Position numbers and translations under genes: made by a program. A stretch of 64,000 bases of DNA from Bothriochloa decipiens (taxonomy: Eukaryota; Streptophyta; Magnoliopsida; Poales; Poaceae): positions 24,015,500-24,079,499 of the forward strand of contig CM041630.1 in assembly GCA_023333625.1 (NCBI GenBank), written 5' to 3'. The stretch's first letter is position 1; every line of letters starts with the position of its first letter. Shown here piece after piece: positions 22,262-34,500 of this stretch. A model generated the notes under the pieces. The model made no database searches and was not told the origin of the DNA. It worked only from the letters and a program-made list of their open reading frames with translations.

Positions 22262-23456
22262 ATGGACTGCTCCAAGGGAGGCGCGGGCGCGGTGGCCGGC
22301 GGCCTCCCTGAAGACGCCCTGGTGGAGATCCTGTCCCGCGTCCCTGCCAAGTCCGTCTTCCGTTTCAGGTGTGTGTGCAAGGCCTGGCGCGACCTCATCG
22401 ACGACCCTCTCAACCGCCGGAAGCTCCCGCAAACCCTGGAAGGGTTCTTCGTCGTGGACTAGCCGACGCGTCGCATCGACGGCGACGTCGGGCGTTTGGA
22501 TTTCATCAACTTTTTGGCCAGATCCGTGCCCCTCGACATCGATCGTCGCTTCTCCTTCCTGACGACGAAGCTGCTGCCCGAGATTGAGGCCCTCGTCTAC
22601 AGAGATTGCTGCAATGGCCTCCTCCTCTTGGAACACTCCTGGAAGGGGCAATCGGTTGACACGCTTGGTGGCTACATCGTGTGCAATCCGGCAACAAAGC
22701 ATTGGGTGACCGTCCCACCGTGTAACTACTGTCAGCCATCATCAGAACCTAATTCTAGGGACACCCTTTTGGCTTTCGATCCGGCTGTCTCCTGTCACTT
22801 TCACTTGATCCAGTTCTGCAAACTGGCCTGGGATGCTCGCTCATCGGTGCATGCTTACTCATCTGAGACTGGGTTGTGGAGTCACTTGGATGAACAGGGA
22901 CAATTGGAAGTATGGCACCCAAATCAGGTGAGCCCTCTGCGAGCCTTTGTTAATGGCATCCTGCATTTGGTAGTTCGGGGTATGGGTCTGGTTGCTGTGG
23001 ATGTACAAGGGAAGACAAACAAGATAATCACAATGCTGGCTGTAGCAGAGGGGAGATGTTGGTACCCTATTCCTTATATTGGACAATCCCAAGGACGCTT
23101 GCATTACATCAACCATGATTTTTATGGTCATGACTTTACACGGAAGCGGGGTTATCAATTGTCCATCTGGACCCTTCATGATTATGATGCACAAGAATGG
23201 GTGTTGAAGGACACTGAGCTTTCGTAAACTCTTTGGAACAGTTGCAACAGTCAGGCGGGACTTTCGAATTGTTGCCATTCATCCAGATTCCAACGTGGTT
23301 TTCTTTCGTCGGCCCTTGAACCGATTGATAGCATATGACATGGACCGTAAGGAAGTGAGTGTTGTTGCATGTTTAGAAAATGAAAATTGGTATACGAATA
23401 TCGCTCCTTATGTCCCTTATTTCTCTGAGTCACCAGCGCTCACAGATAAGCATTGA
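22262..23456 (+). pseudogene. F-box protein pseudogene 1 (in-frame stop and late frameshift)
   Basis: The start ATG encodes MDCSKGG, followed by an F-box (LPEDALVEILSRVPAKS, then FRCVCKAWRDLI). The reading frame meets TAG at 22460-22462 after VVD, but continues in the same frame with clear homology (ARSVPLDIDRRFSFL, GYIVCNPATKHW, LHDYDAQEWVLK) until TAA near 23225. A one-base shift then restores homology (RLIAYDMDRKEVSVV, YVPYFSESPALTD) to TGA at 23454-23456. Intact relatives would act as substrate receptors of SCF ubiquitin ligases through the Skp1-binding F-box. Two separate lesions relative to the copy at 38560 make a functional protein unlikely. Sequencing error is possible for the frameshift but less so for both. 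Confidence 0.82.
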
Positions 23457-24879
23457 AAGTGTATGCTCTAACCACGGAGCAGCTTGCAACTTGGTCAGAT
23501 CGTATTGAACTTAGGTGAACTGTCTCTGCTTGGATGTGTCCCTTTGTATGCTTTTGGTCTGATGAGTTAATACTGCAAGCCTACAGTGACACTTATGTAA
23601 TGTGTTATATTAATGAATGGAGTTTCCCACGTTGAACATGTAAGACTAATCTGCTGCTGATCTCTCTCTGAATTTCTGCGCAGCAGAGTTGGCTTTTGGT
23701 CAGCTCTTTGCCGTCCTGTTTTCCTGTTCAAAGTATGGCAATAGGCCATGTCTTGTATCAGGCTGTACAATAGTTCGTAGTGGCTGATCTAAGCCATGTA
23801 TTAGAGTACAAGGAGTAGTTGAGGCTGTACCCAGCCATACTCTAGTGTACCAAGTAAGGTACTATGTTGTTTGTATATCTTTGTATAAATACTACCCCAT
23901 GGCAATGAAACAAATCAGTTCAGAGCTCCAACATTCAGAGTTTCAGACTTGTGCAAGTGATGTGCTCGTGTGCTCTGTTTCTCACCCCTTCTTCAACCTC
24001 TAGCCTAGTTGTGTGTGTGTGTGGGTAAGCTAGCTGCTTACCTGTGCAGGGAGTTGAGGGACTAACAGAACAAAGTAGAATTTTGGCAACAAGCTATATC
24101 TTTAAATGCTTCCTTTTCACGGCTGTAGTAGTGAGTTGTTACTTACCGTGAATTTTGTTTCTTCGGTCTTGTGTCTTTATTTATGCTGAGTGAATATGAT
24201 TGTCTTCTATATGTTGCGATGGTGCTGGTGCGTGTTAGTCAACAGTTTGGGACTGAAGGTTTACAGTAGCATCAGAAGTTTGAACCATCTTTTGCTATTT
24301 ATGTTGCTGAACAATAACTTGAACCTTGTAATAGGCAGCTTCAGCCAGAGCAAAGCTTACTTGTAGTTCATTGTAGATACTGATTGAGTGCTGTAGAGAT
24401 GACAATTTTTTTTAGTCGATTGGACATGAAATAGATGCCCAGGTTCCATTTTAAAATTAAACCGAGTGTTCGACAATAGCCTGACATACTAGTGTATATG
24501 CTCAACCCTACTAGTTTCAATCCTTTATTTGACACAGAAATCTGATACAATGCAGAAGGTGAAGCAATATTTTCAGCTGTGGTTGATGCTTACTCTGCAA
24601 GTTGCTTCTTACATGGTAGTGCGTCCTAAAGTATCGACATTATAGTTGGACGGCCCAGTTTATTCACATGTTTAAGCATAATTGTCATTTCTGACCAATG
24701 CGTTTTGAAACACACGGTTTCAGAATCTTCGATGATTGTGAGTTTGCCACTAGCAGTGCAGTGGTTGTCAACATCGTATCCTGCTATACTTTATATTTGA
24801 GATCACAGCATTGCTTGACCATTCTTAAGTATATACTAGAGTGCCTGTGCGTCGATATCACGCAGCCCATGACGAGGTT
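23457..24879. other. Intergenic region; right-hand copy of duplicated subtilase 3' flank
   Basis: No gene is supported. A short TG repeat lies near 24010-24024. From 24571 to about 24835 the sequence is the partner of 18334-18583. Confidence 0.5.
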
Positions 24880-27548
24880 TCAGCTGCTGGTGACCACAAA
24901 CGGGCTGCGGACCAAGTGCTTCCCATCTGACCATGTTATGGACCCCGACAGGGCGGCCTTGGCCGCCGCGTCGCCGTTGCCGTCGTCGTTCCCGCTGCGG
25001 GAGAAGGTCACCTGGAAGGCCAGCTTCTTCACGCTCTTGGCGAACTCGAGTTTACTGGGCGTGACCTTCACGTTCAGGCCGGCCGGCGCGCTGACGGCGA
25101 CCTTGTAGGTGGCCTGCTCCTGCGCGCCGACGTTGGTGACAACGCGGGTGACAGTCCGGCTCGCTTTGCTGACGAGCCCCGACACGGCGATGGACGGGTA
25201 GTTGAGGTCGGAGATGAGGTCCTTGCTGGCGTTGGCCGCGCAGGCGAAGCCGCCGGGGAGCGTGGAGCCGGCGATGAGCTTGATCGTACTCGCGTCGTAG
25301 CCGTAGTTGCAGAGGAAGCCGAGGTAGTCGTCGTCCCCGGCGTCGAACACCAGCCCGGGGTCCAGCGCGCCCGTCGGGTGCAACTGCCCGGCGCCGACGT
25401 CGTACGGCGTCGCGACCGACCCGGAGTCGGTCGTCATCGGCGCGCGCTGATTGTTCAGCGTCGTCGCCGTGGTCATGATCGCCGACCGGACCGCCGCGGG
25501 GCTCCATGTCGGGTTCCACGCCCTGACGGTCGCGGCGGCGCCCGCGACGTGCGGGCACGCCATGGACGTCCCCGACACGAGGTTGAAGTGCGACGCCTGC
25601 TTCTGCCCCGGCGGGAGCGACGACGACGGGATCCATGCCGCCAGGATGTTCACCCCCGGTGCCGCGATGTCTGGCTTCAGGATGTTCCCGATCTGCGCTG
25701 ATGGCCCCCTCGACGAGAAGTAGGCCAGAACCGGCGCGGGCTTGTACTCCGTCACGGTGGTTGCCGGCGTGATCGTCGCCACCGGTTGGCTGGTGGAGGC
25801 GATGTAGTTGTGGATGGCCGTGCCGGCGGCGGAGGCGACCTCGGTGACCGGGAAGTCGAGGTAGGCGGTGGCCACCGGCGTCTCGGCGTCGTTCACCAGG
25901 ATGCACCCGGCCGCCCCGGCGCTCTGGAGCTCGTCCGCCTTCTCCTGCTTGGACGTGTCGCTCTCCGAGTGCTGGCACACCACGATCTTCCCTCGGATCT
26001 TGCTGCTGTCCAGCGTGCCGGGCTCACAGTGGCTTGCTGAGTCAGTGTCAGAAACTGAGCTCGACTTCGCCGCTCCACCAGTGATCAATGGATACTTGGG
26101 GGATCTGTCCAGGTTGGAGAAGTTTATAGAAACACCCTTGACGGCGGTGTTATTTCCACCCAGGACGACGTCGGACTCGAACTCGCGGTCGATGGTGGAG
26201 GCCGCGACGGTGAGGATCCACGGCGCCGCGTTGACGACGGTGGCGGCGTCGGGGCCGGAGTTCCCCGCCGAGCACACGACCATGACGCCCTTAGCCACCG
26301 CGTGGAAGGCGCCGATGGCGATGGGATCCGCGGACAACTCCGGGCGGAAGTAGGGCGACGCGCCGAGGGAGACGGAGATGAGGTTGACGTCGTCGCCGAT
26401 GGCGTCGTCGAAGCCGGCGAGGATGGCGGACCCCGCGCACCCGTACTCGGCGCAGACCCGGTACATGGCGACCCTGGACCCCGCGGAGCCGCCCTTGGCG
26501 GTGCCGGGGGCCAGGCCGTAGTACGAGGCGCCGGTCACCGCGCTCCCGGCCGCCGTCGACGACGTGTGCGTGCCGTGCCCGACGTCGTCCCGCGGCGAGC
26601 CGCCGTTGCTCGGCGATGGGCCCCGCACGCTGCTGAGGTCGTAGTATCGTGCTCCGATCAGCTTGTTGTTGCAGTTGGATGAGTTGAAGTCGTCCGCGGT
26701 CATGCACACGCCCTTCCACCGGCTGGGCACGGGGCCGAAGCCGGCGTCGTTGAAGCTGGGTGACTCGGGCCAGATGCCGGAGTCGAGCAGGCCGATGATG
26801 GTGTCCGTCTCCGGAGACGACGACGGGGGGTCGTCGGCGGTGGCCTTACTACCGTTATTCTTGTTGCTACTGCGTCGTCCATGGCTGGGGCCGGCGGAGT
26901 CGTGGATCTTGGCGGCCGTCGTCGTCGTCTGCTGCAGGAAGTCCCAGGACCTGGTGGTGTGCAGCTGGTACACGGGGTCGGCGAACACCGACACGACGCC
27001 GGGCTTCCGCCGGAGCGCGGCGGCCTCGTCCTCGGACAGCCGCGCCGCGAACCCGGAGAAGCCGTGCTTGTACTGGTGCACCACCACGCTCTCTGCCCTC
27101 CGGCCCCTGGATATACACAGCATAGCGCACGCATGCCTTTATTAGCTCGTGCTGCGACGTGTGATGCGCATATATGTGGATAATTAAGGCCACCAAAATG
27201 TGTTGGATCGATGACAGTCCACCAGAGAGGCCTGATGGCGAAACAAAGTGAAATTGACAGCGAGAAACACGTGCATATATATGTATGTAACTGTAATGAG
27301 ATGAGATGCTCTGTGACGAGCAGTGACGATGACCACCTCTTGAGCACCGTGCCTACGAGACGCAGGTGGCTTTGCAAGAGCAGGTCGGGGGAGGTCCGGG
27401 GCGGCACGGCGCCCATGTACACAACGTACACCTGCGGCGACGACGACCTCCTCCCGTCGTCGCCGCGGCCTGTTGCGCCGGCGCCGGCGGCGGCCAACCA
27501 AGAGAACACGAATAGCAGCAACCACAGCATGGCGTTCGGCCTTGCCAT
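24880..27548 (-). CDS. Secreted subtilisin-like serine protease (SBT5.2-like), 812 aa
   Basis: Two exons, 27548-27337 and 27106-24880, with GT-AG borders give 812 residues. The start was chosen at MARPNAMLWLLLFVF, a good signal peptide. The inhibitor I9 prodomain follows (VYVVYMG to the HTTRSWDFL junction). The catalytic triad is visible as Asp about 179 (LLDSGIWPE), His about 248 (GHGTHTS) and Ser about 585 (SGTSMACPHVAG), with oxyanion Asn about 353 (SAGNSGP). A protease-associated insert lies about 430-525 and an Fn3-like C-terminal domain closes the protein. The family matures through the secretory pathway and cleaves proteins in the cell wall space. Overall pattern, especially YKHGFSGFAARL, resembles SBT5.2 (CO2-response secreted protease), an inference from memory. 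No damage is seen. Confidence 0.93.
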
Positions 27549-27658
27549 ATTCGTGCCTACCTCGATCGAGACAGGAGGGCCACTGCAGTAGTGCACAACT
27601 AACGACGCTCGCTCTGCTCGATCGCCACGAGTTAATTAGGCTCATCTCTCTCTCTCTC

Positions 27659-27668
27659 TATATATATA
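27659..27668 (-). promoter_or_regulatory. Probable TATA box of the subtilase gene
   Basis: The minus strand reads TTATATATATAG about 110 bases upstream of the start codon, followed by a GA-rich leader (reverse of the CT run at 27646-27659). The spacing suits a TATA box with a short 5' UTR. Confidence 0.6.
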
Positions 27669-28650
27669 AGCGCAAGCGCCAAGCGCTCGCGGTGTCCCGG
27701 CGGCCGGTCGATGCATTGCGTGGCTGTGCGAGGTGGTGCGTGGGCTGTAGTGGTGCGGGCACTGCCGGGGCGCACGTATGCGCGCAGCGCACGGCGTGCA
27801 CCGTGAACGCCAGTATTGGAGTGGAGTGGACGACGACTAGTGCACTAGTGAGCACCTTATCTCTGGACTCGAAGTGGCAGTGGCAGTGGCAGTGTGGCCG
27901 CAGTGCTAGCTATAGCTCGGCCAAACCTTCTTCTGTGTTGAGTGGCCGTGCCTAGCTAGCAGCAAGGTACTCCTTTATTCTAGCTACATGCTTGGCCAAA
28001 AGCAAATCACTCTCTCCAGGCCGGATATATATATACCACACTAGTGTATGTAGCAGAGACACGCATGTAGGTACAGTCGGTTGAGGTTTGATGATAAATA
28101 GAAATACCACCAGTCGAAGAGATTAAGCCAAATGCGCCTTGTCAAAAACAAAGCAAAATCACAGCTTGCTGTTGCTCCAGAGAAATTAATATTGTGCTAA
28201 CATCGGCGAGCTCAATTAGCCTGTACGTAAACGACGATTTGTTAGTGCGTTATAACAAATTTGTATGTGATCTTCAGTCTGCCTGAACTTGTTTTAAATC
28301 AAATCCTGTAGGGGCCGGGCTCCAGGCTCCACCCCCTCGAGTTGTTAAATGATCAGGCAATTTTCAGGTTAAAATCAGAATATAAATTTTAATAAATTAT
28401 TAATCATTTACCGTGTATTAACAAGATTGAACAACATGTTGTATAACATGATCATGATAACTAGTGTGGATACAGCTCGTACACTATTTGTAGATATAGA
28501 CGAAGGTGGTGGAGATGACGACGATGATGCTGGTGACGATGCTGACAACTCCCTCTTGCACATATATATGAATGGGCTTTTGAGATTTCTGAATTTGTTA
28601 TTGAGACAAGCCCCATCTAAATTCCAACACCAAACACACAGGTTTGTATT
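27669..28650. other. Intergenic region upstream of subtilase
   Basis: This is AT-rich sequence with no supportable gene, presumably including the subtilase promoter. Confidence 0.4.
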
Positions 28651-28665
28651 AGCACCAAATGAATC

Positions 28666-30064
28666 GTGCGGCAGCCACCACAACAAACACCAGCACTATA
28701 CCAGTCCTTAGGAAGCTTAACCGGCCTCCAGGATTTACCCCCTCCCTCGCGTCGCTCTCCCCTGGGGGGCGACTCGGGGGCTCCCGCCGCCTCCCCAACT
28801 CCCTCCCTTTCCAGCACCGACAGGGCCGCCGCTGCCGGTCCTCCTCGCCGGCGGCGGCGTCGGCCAGCGGGGAGGGCTCAAAAAGGCTCCTCCCCGCCTC
28901 TCCGTGCACCCCCGTCATCCCCTCCCCCCCTCCCCGTCCTCTCCGGCGCCGGCGGCCGCCGGTCGGCGGGGTGGCTGATCCGGCCCTCCCTTGACCGGAT
29001 CTGCCACCTTCGCGGCTGGATCGGGCCCCTCCGCAGCCGGGTCGCCCAGATCGGCCGGCGGCGGCCCGAGCCTAGGGTTTGTGGCGGCGGCGGCAGAGGG
29101 CCCGACCATGGGCGTTTGGCGGCCGCCGGCGGCAGATCCGGCCTTCTCCGACGGCGGGACGGCCGGCCAGCCACCTCTCCTCGGCTTGGCGGCGGCTTCC
29201 GGCCACGGCGCCGGCCTCCGTGCCTCTGCGCCCCGCGCCTCCGCGCCATGCCGGCCGGCGTGTTGGGCAGCCGATGCCACCTCCTCCCCATTGGATCTGG
29301 CTCGGCCTCCTCCTCCCCGCTGGATCTGGCCCGTTGCTGGCGGGCTCGGGCCAGGCAGTCGGTGGCCGCGCCCCGGCAGCGCTAGGGTTTGGGCGAGCCC
29401 CCTTGCTGGCAGCGCTGCGGCGTCCTGCCGGCAGTGCTGCAGCGGGCGTCAGCAATTCAGGGCGACGGCATTCGTCCTCCCCGTCGGAGTGGTGGGTTGA
29501 TGGATGGCGCCGCCATTGGTGGCTGCGGGCGATGACATGGGTGAAAGCCCTATCCTAGGCCTTGCGCCTTGGACGGACGACGGTGGCGGCTACGTCATCC
29601 CCTTCCTGAAGGCGTCGTCATTCTTCGTCATCGGCGGTTGCCGAAACTCGGGAATGAAAGTTCAAGCGGGTCAATCCTCAACGTAGTTGGCGCCCGCGGG
29701 CGTCATCAACTTCTTGAAGGCTCCATTGAAGGCCCCTACGAGTTCCAGCATCGCCACCCGCAGTATACCCTGTCAAGTGCTGCGCCCCCGCCATCCTCAG
29801 CACCAGGGCGGTGCCTTGAGTGAGCTTCTGCTCCGTCGTCGTTGTTTGGCTCGTCAAGCTCGGACGCGTCATTAGCTGTTCTTGAGTTTCGGCCATGTGT
29901 TGTTGCGTTTTGTTGGGGGGGGGGCGTTTTTCTTGCTGTCTTGTGTCATTGTTCGTGTGTTGCGGCCACCGTCTCCATGGTTGCGTTGTGTTGTATTCGC
30001 GCTGGTCTCGGCCTCTTATTCCTCTTAATGAAAAACGGGTGAAGTCCCGGTCGCAAAAAAAAAA
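28666..30064 (+). mobile_element. Poly(A)-tailed retroposon A, about 1.4 kb, no recognisable ORF
   Basis: Near-identical direct repeats AGCACCAAATGAATC (28651-28665) and AGCACCAGATGAATC (30065-30079) flank a very GC-rich body. The body ends CTTAATGAAAAACGGG...CCCGGTCGC and then a poly(A) run. It shares the motif GGGGCGACTCGGGGGC near its 5' end with the element at 41926-43686. It looks like an L1-type LINE derivative that lost its reverse transcriptase, or a retroposed non-coding RNA. The open frames across it (for example 28991-29500) have no family features and are attributed to GC content. Confidence 0.68.
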
Positions 30065-31138
30065 AGCACCAGATGAATCCACCACAAACACCGACGATGG
30101 CACAATACACATTGCCAGTTCACAATGAAAACCATGTGCACCTGACAAGCAAAATAATTCAGATAGAGCGCGGTACGTCGTAGTGTTGTTTCAACTTTGA
30201 ACAAGCTAACGAATCCCCGCGTGACATCGGCGCGTCGTGGCGGGTACGCACGCACAGGCCAAGGCCACCGTAGTGGGAAGGTTCGCAGGCGCAGGCGCAG
30301 GCGCACAAGCACCTCATCGGCGTTGGATCGTGTCGTCGTGGCGGGTACGCACACGCGCACTTAAGCCAACAAGTCTAATGTATGTTTTGTCTGCCCACGC
30401 GGTCGCCATGCACGCTTAAGCGCTCGTTGGCTTTGGGTCGCGCGACGTGGCGAATTGTTAGCACAATTCAGCTAGCTACGGCACATGTTAACTGTTAATA
30501 AGTCGAGATGGATGGGTACACGCCCAACGTCGAGCTAACATGCATACACCTATAGCTAGCTATATATACACAAAATAAGTACTACGCCGTTGAGTCTTTT
30601 GTGTTCAGATCTGGGCATCACTTTCCTCGCCGCCTCTTCCCACCATGCTCTAATAGTGTAATATGGATGGAGTCGGCCTGAGGCTGTTGTTGCAGCTCAC
30701 TGAAATTTTCCCAAGAGTGGATTTGATCTCAAACAGCCTTAGCAAAAGGGCAAGTGACTGATCGTCTATCACTATATCCGATTTGTCCAACACCAATCTG
30801 TGGTGTAGTGGGTTCTAAACATTCGACCTGCCCTGGCCACCTCAGTAGTCAATACGCATTCCGCGCAGATGAAGAAAAGAATGTACTGAGAAAAGACCAC
30901 TGCATGCTTTCTGTCAGCGTGAGGTCAAGAAGAGGCATCAGTCTTTATGTCCTCGAAATTGAATTGACTACAAACTCATACTTTAGTCAAGTTATATATT
31001 CACGATGGTACCTGGTTTACTATTTCTTTTACTGAAGATCGCACAGAACGTCAAGTTCTTCAGAGAGCTATACATATGCCAAGATAGTCCATATAAAATA
31101 GAACATATAGCTAGTTTTTCTTTGTACACTCTATGCAC

Positions 31139-31180
31139 ATATATACATATATCTTTTTTTTGCGAATATATACATATATC
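31139..31180. repeat. Perfect 15-bp direct repeat around a T8-GCGA filler
   Basis: ATATATACATATATC occurs at 31139-31153 and 31166-31180. Between the copies are only 12 bases, eight T then GCGA. On the minus strand the filler is TCGC plus poly(A), the same end as retroposon A. The surrounding AT-rich sequence weakens this single case. Confidence 0.65.
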
Positions 31181-31331
31181 GATATCGTTAAATCTGCAGG
31201 CCATACATCACGACAGTCGACATGATTGCCCGATTCAAGGACGGTCTTGCTTTGTACTGTCGATCAAGATTCAGGAATCTGCAGGCCGTCTTTCCCCTGC
31301 TAGCGAAATCTAGGAATATCCATGAAGTTAG

Positions 31332-31375
31332 AACTCTATAACATACCTCTCAAAAGAAAACAACTCTGTAACATA
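31332..31375. repeat. 14-bp direct repeat around an A-rich filler
   Basis: AACTCTATAACATA and AACTCTGTAACATA flank the 16-base filler CCTCTCAAAAGAAAAC. Confidence 0.6.
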
Positions 31376-31549
31376 AAATGTATTCCTATCTATATCTTAC
31401 ATACTTACCTAAACTCTTTAGTTGTTTAGTCCAGTGTGGTTTTGATTCATAAATAACTAACCACAACTATGATATCAATAGCATAGAAGTTGGTCTACCA
31501 TTGATGGTTGCAGGCTAGTAGGATAATGACTCACCTAAACCACCAGTAC

Positions 31550-34500
31550 TTATGCTTCAGCCGGTTCTGGGAGTGTAATCAATCGGGATGCAGAGTCGTA
31601 CTCCAAGGTAGTGCCACAACTGATGCACAAGCATAGCAAAACAAATACTCCTCAGCATATAAGCCCGAATGCCTACAGAATTTGATATTAAATATAATGG
31701 AAGGCATACCTTTCACATTTCACACTGTTTTTTGAACCACCGCTAGACACTGATAATATGGTCCCAAAGAAGGAAAGATTTTCAGTCCCACAGTTTGGAC
31801 ATGGGCCCTGAAAAAAAAGAATAATCATGTATGCGCGCTCCAGCTAACCACGCAACAATGTATGAACAACAAAAAGGAAAAATACCTTCAAAATCAGAAA
31901 GTCTTTCACTATGGCATTAGTGATTGCCTGTGCTACCCAAAATATTAAAGGTAGTGCAGCAAACCATGTGAAGATGAAACTGAAAGGCTCCGGCAACTGC
32001 ATAAATAAGAAAAATATAGTTACAAACAATTAAAAGTTCTTGGCTGGGGAACGAGCGATAGCTCGTGCGGCAGTGTCTCCTAGTGGTGGAGCAGCCGATC
32101 TTGTGTTCGAACCCCGCTCGACACATGAATTCCCACCGGGTTTATGAATTCCCACCGGGTTTTTTCCTGTTTTTTCAGGTATAGCCTCTCTCGCGTGGTG
32201 CCACAAAGGAATAACGACGTGCCCGATGCTACAACTGTATCTAGATGAGAGGCGTCAAAAAAAATTCTTAGCTGGCACAAACACCGACTAAAGAACCTAC
32301 AGTATAAAAAAGTTATTTTAAATGTGGCATGCATGGCAAGAAGGATGTAGCTCATCATTGCATTAGGGAGAAGAAATTTTCAGAAGTAAAACACATCCAC
32401 ACACGCACACACACACACACTGTAAGTTACATGTTTCCCATGGTATAGAATGAAAAGATGACCGCCATTAATTTTTATCAGAGCTCTCAAATACAAGTCT
32501 GATCTGTAATATTGCGTCAAAAAAGGTCTAATCTGTAATAACTTGGTCTCAGAAACAACTAACCAGGAAACAACTGCGTTATCTTTGTTGAGTTATTTCT
32601 ATCCCTTCTTAACTTCAATATATCATTTTCTTGATGCAAAGAAAAAATAATCAGTGGTAAAACAAGTGGAATAAATTGGTTGCACGCACATTTCTTTGTC
32701 GGCTGGTCTGATTGCCCGGCATGAATGTTTTAACAGTTTGAACCGGTTTGGGGAAAAATTGTTCAGAGCTAAGGCCAAGCTGCTCACTTTATGCAGGAAA
32801 AATATGTTGTCATAGGAGGAAACTTTTTAATATAGGAAAATGAATTTCCACTAGCGAGAGGTGACATATTATTACATCCAAAAGGGTTCACTAAATAGTC
32901 AGGCGTCCGTGGTAAATTTAGCAGCACTGCACCGGCCCACACACCCCCACTACAACACCTAGAATCATCCACAGTGGAACCCCCAATTTTGAACTTCCAA
33001 GCTTCCAGCTCATGAGAAACAACTTTCAGTATACAAGAAATTATCAAGGACAGTGAAGTATGATTATAGAATTTCTTAATTATTGTCCAGAAGGCTAAAT
33101 CCCTAAAAAGCAATACATATAGTAAGATTTCAATTTGCCAATACTTACCTCAAGAAGAAATGTGATTTCAAATCCCGTCAAATCATCCAAAAAGAAGAAT
33201 CTGTCAAGAAGAAAACGTGCATTAGACATCGTCAAGTTGTTAATGAAGATAGTATCCCTCCTAAAATTGTGGTGTAACATGACCATTTGAAATCATGAGA
33301 ATTTACGCAATCGTCTTTTTATTCCTTTCATATCAGAATTTCCATGTAACACTCACAGTGTCAGAGCTACCACAGCTGCTGGAACATTTAGCAGCAACAT
33401 CTTGAAGTAGTCAACAGTTAAGTCACTGTAGACCTGCACAAAATTCCATAGACTATCAGGATTCTTCGAATGGACCAACTCTTTTTACTTAACAAAATTA
33501 GTGAAAATGGAAAGTCACGTCTAATCCTAACTATAGTGTAAACTCATCTGAGCTGTGTGAGACCTAAAGATAATGTGTTCTCATCTTTGGTTTCAAGATG
33601 GGGACTTAATATCATATAAAAGATCTCATTCATTACACTAGAAAAATAAATATAAATAATTGTACAAAAAATATAAATAAAGCATAATTCAAGATTTAAC
33701 CCGTTAATAATGTCCAGTTATGTTCCATAAAAAAAATAATGTCCAGGTACAGTTCACACGGTATAGAGGCTGAACACTGTCAGGCTTTTGATCCCTGATG
33801 GAAGCATAAACAACATGTTGTGAAAAGTTTGGTGGCAACCTAATGAAAGGACTGGTCCTAATGTTCTGATAGTAAGGAAATAAACTATGCCTTTCTTTCC
33901 AATGTGTCTTGCCATGAAGAAGAAAATGGCAGGGATAGTAAATTGAATGATTACTTTTTAGAAAATAAAGACTTATAAGTGAACAAGTAGAGGTAAAAAA
34001 TCATGGAGGCAGTACATACCTTTCGACTCCGTAGACTGCATCTTGGACCTTCCGATACAATGTCACTTCCTTCTTTCTAGAAGTAGAGAGGAGAAATTAT
34101 CAAGAGAAATGACAGCAGATTGCGAATAATGCTTTTATGTGCTTATGATGCAATCATGCAGGATTTTTAGCAATAGGCTTATTTGAGTAATGCTGCTACT
34201 CATTTTACTTTAAGTTGGTAATGACTTGTTAGAGCTTCCATGCTATTGTCTCTCATCATCCTCTCATAGATGCAAAGAAGTTGGTGATGCACAAACTTAA
34301 CTTCGCTTGTTTGACATCAAATTGACAAGTAAACAACAAAAAAAAAATATCCTTTGCCCTTTTCATAACTCAGAAACAGAACTGGGTTTGATCTCATTAG
34401 AACATGCATATTGCTTATTGCGCATTACCACCGCCTCTCTATGTATGTTGTTTTTTCCCCCAAACATCTAAAGATTTATGGCCTTTGGAGGAGTTTTCAC

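Larger units (their letters stand above)
30080..31549. other. Intergenic region downstream of PGRL1
   Basis: No gene is seen. A pair of GC-rich direct repeats (GTGGCGGGTACGCAC, near 30236 and 30333) and two short filler-type duplications (31139-31180 and 31332-31375) lie here. Confidence 0.4.

Noticed and set aside
24880..27145. Open frames on the plus strand across the subtilase gene (for example 25868-26353)
   Set aside because: They are antisense shadows of a GC-rich coding exon.
28666..29500. Several open frames of 120-240 residues on both strands
   Set aside because: They lie in a GC-rich retroposon, are low-complexity Arg/Pro/Ala-rich, overlap each other and show no domain.
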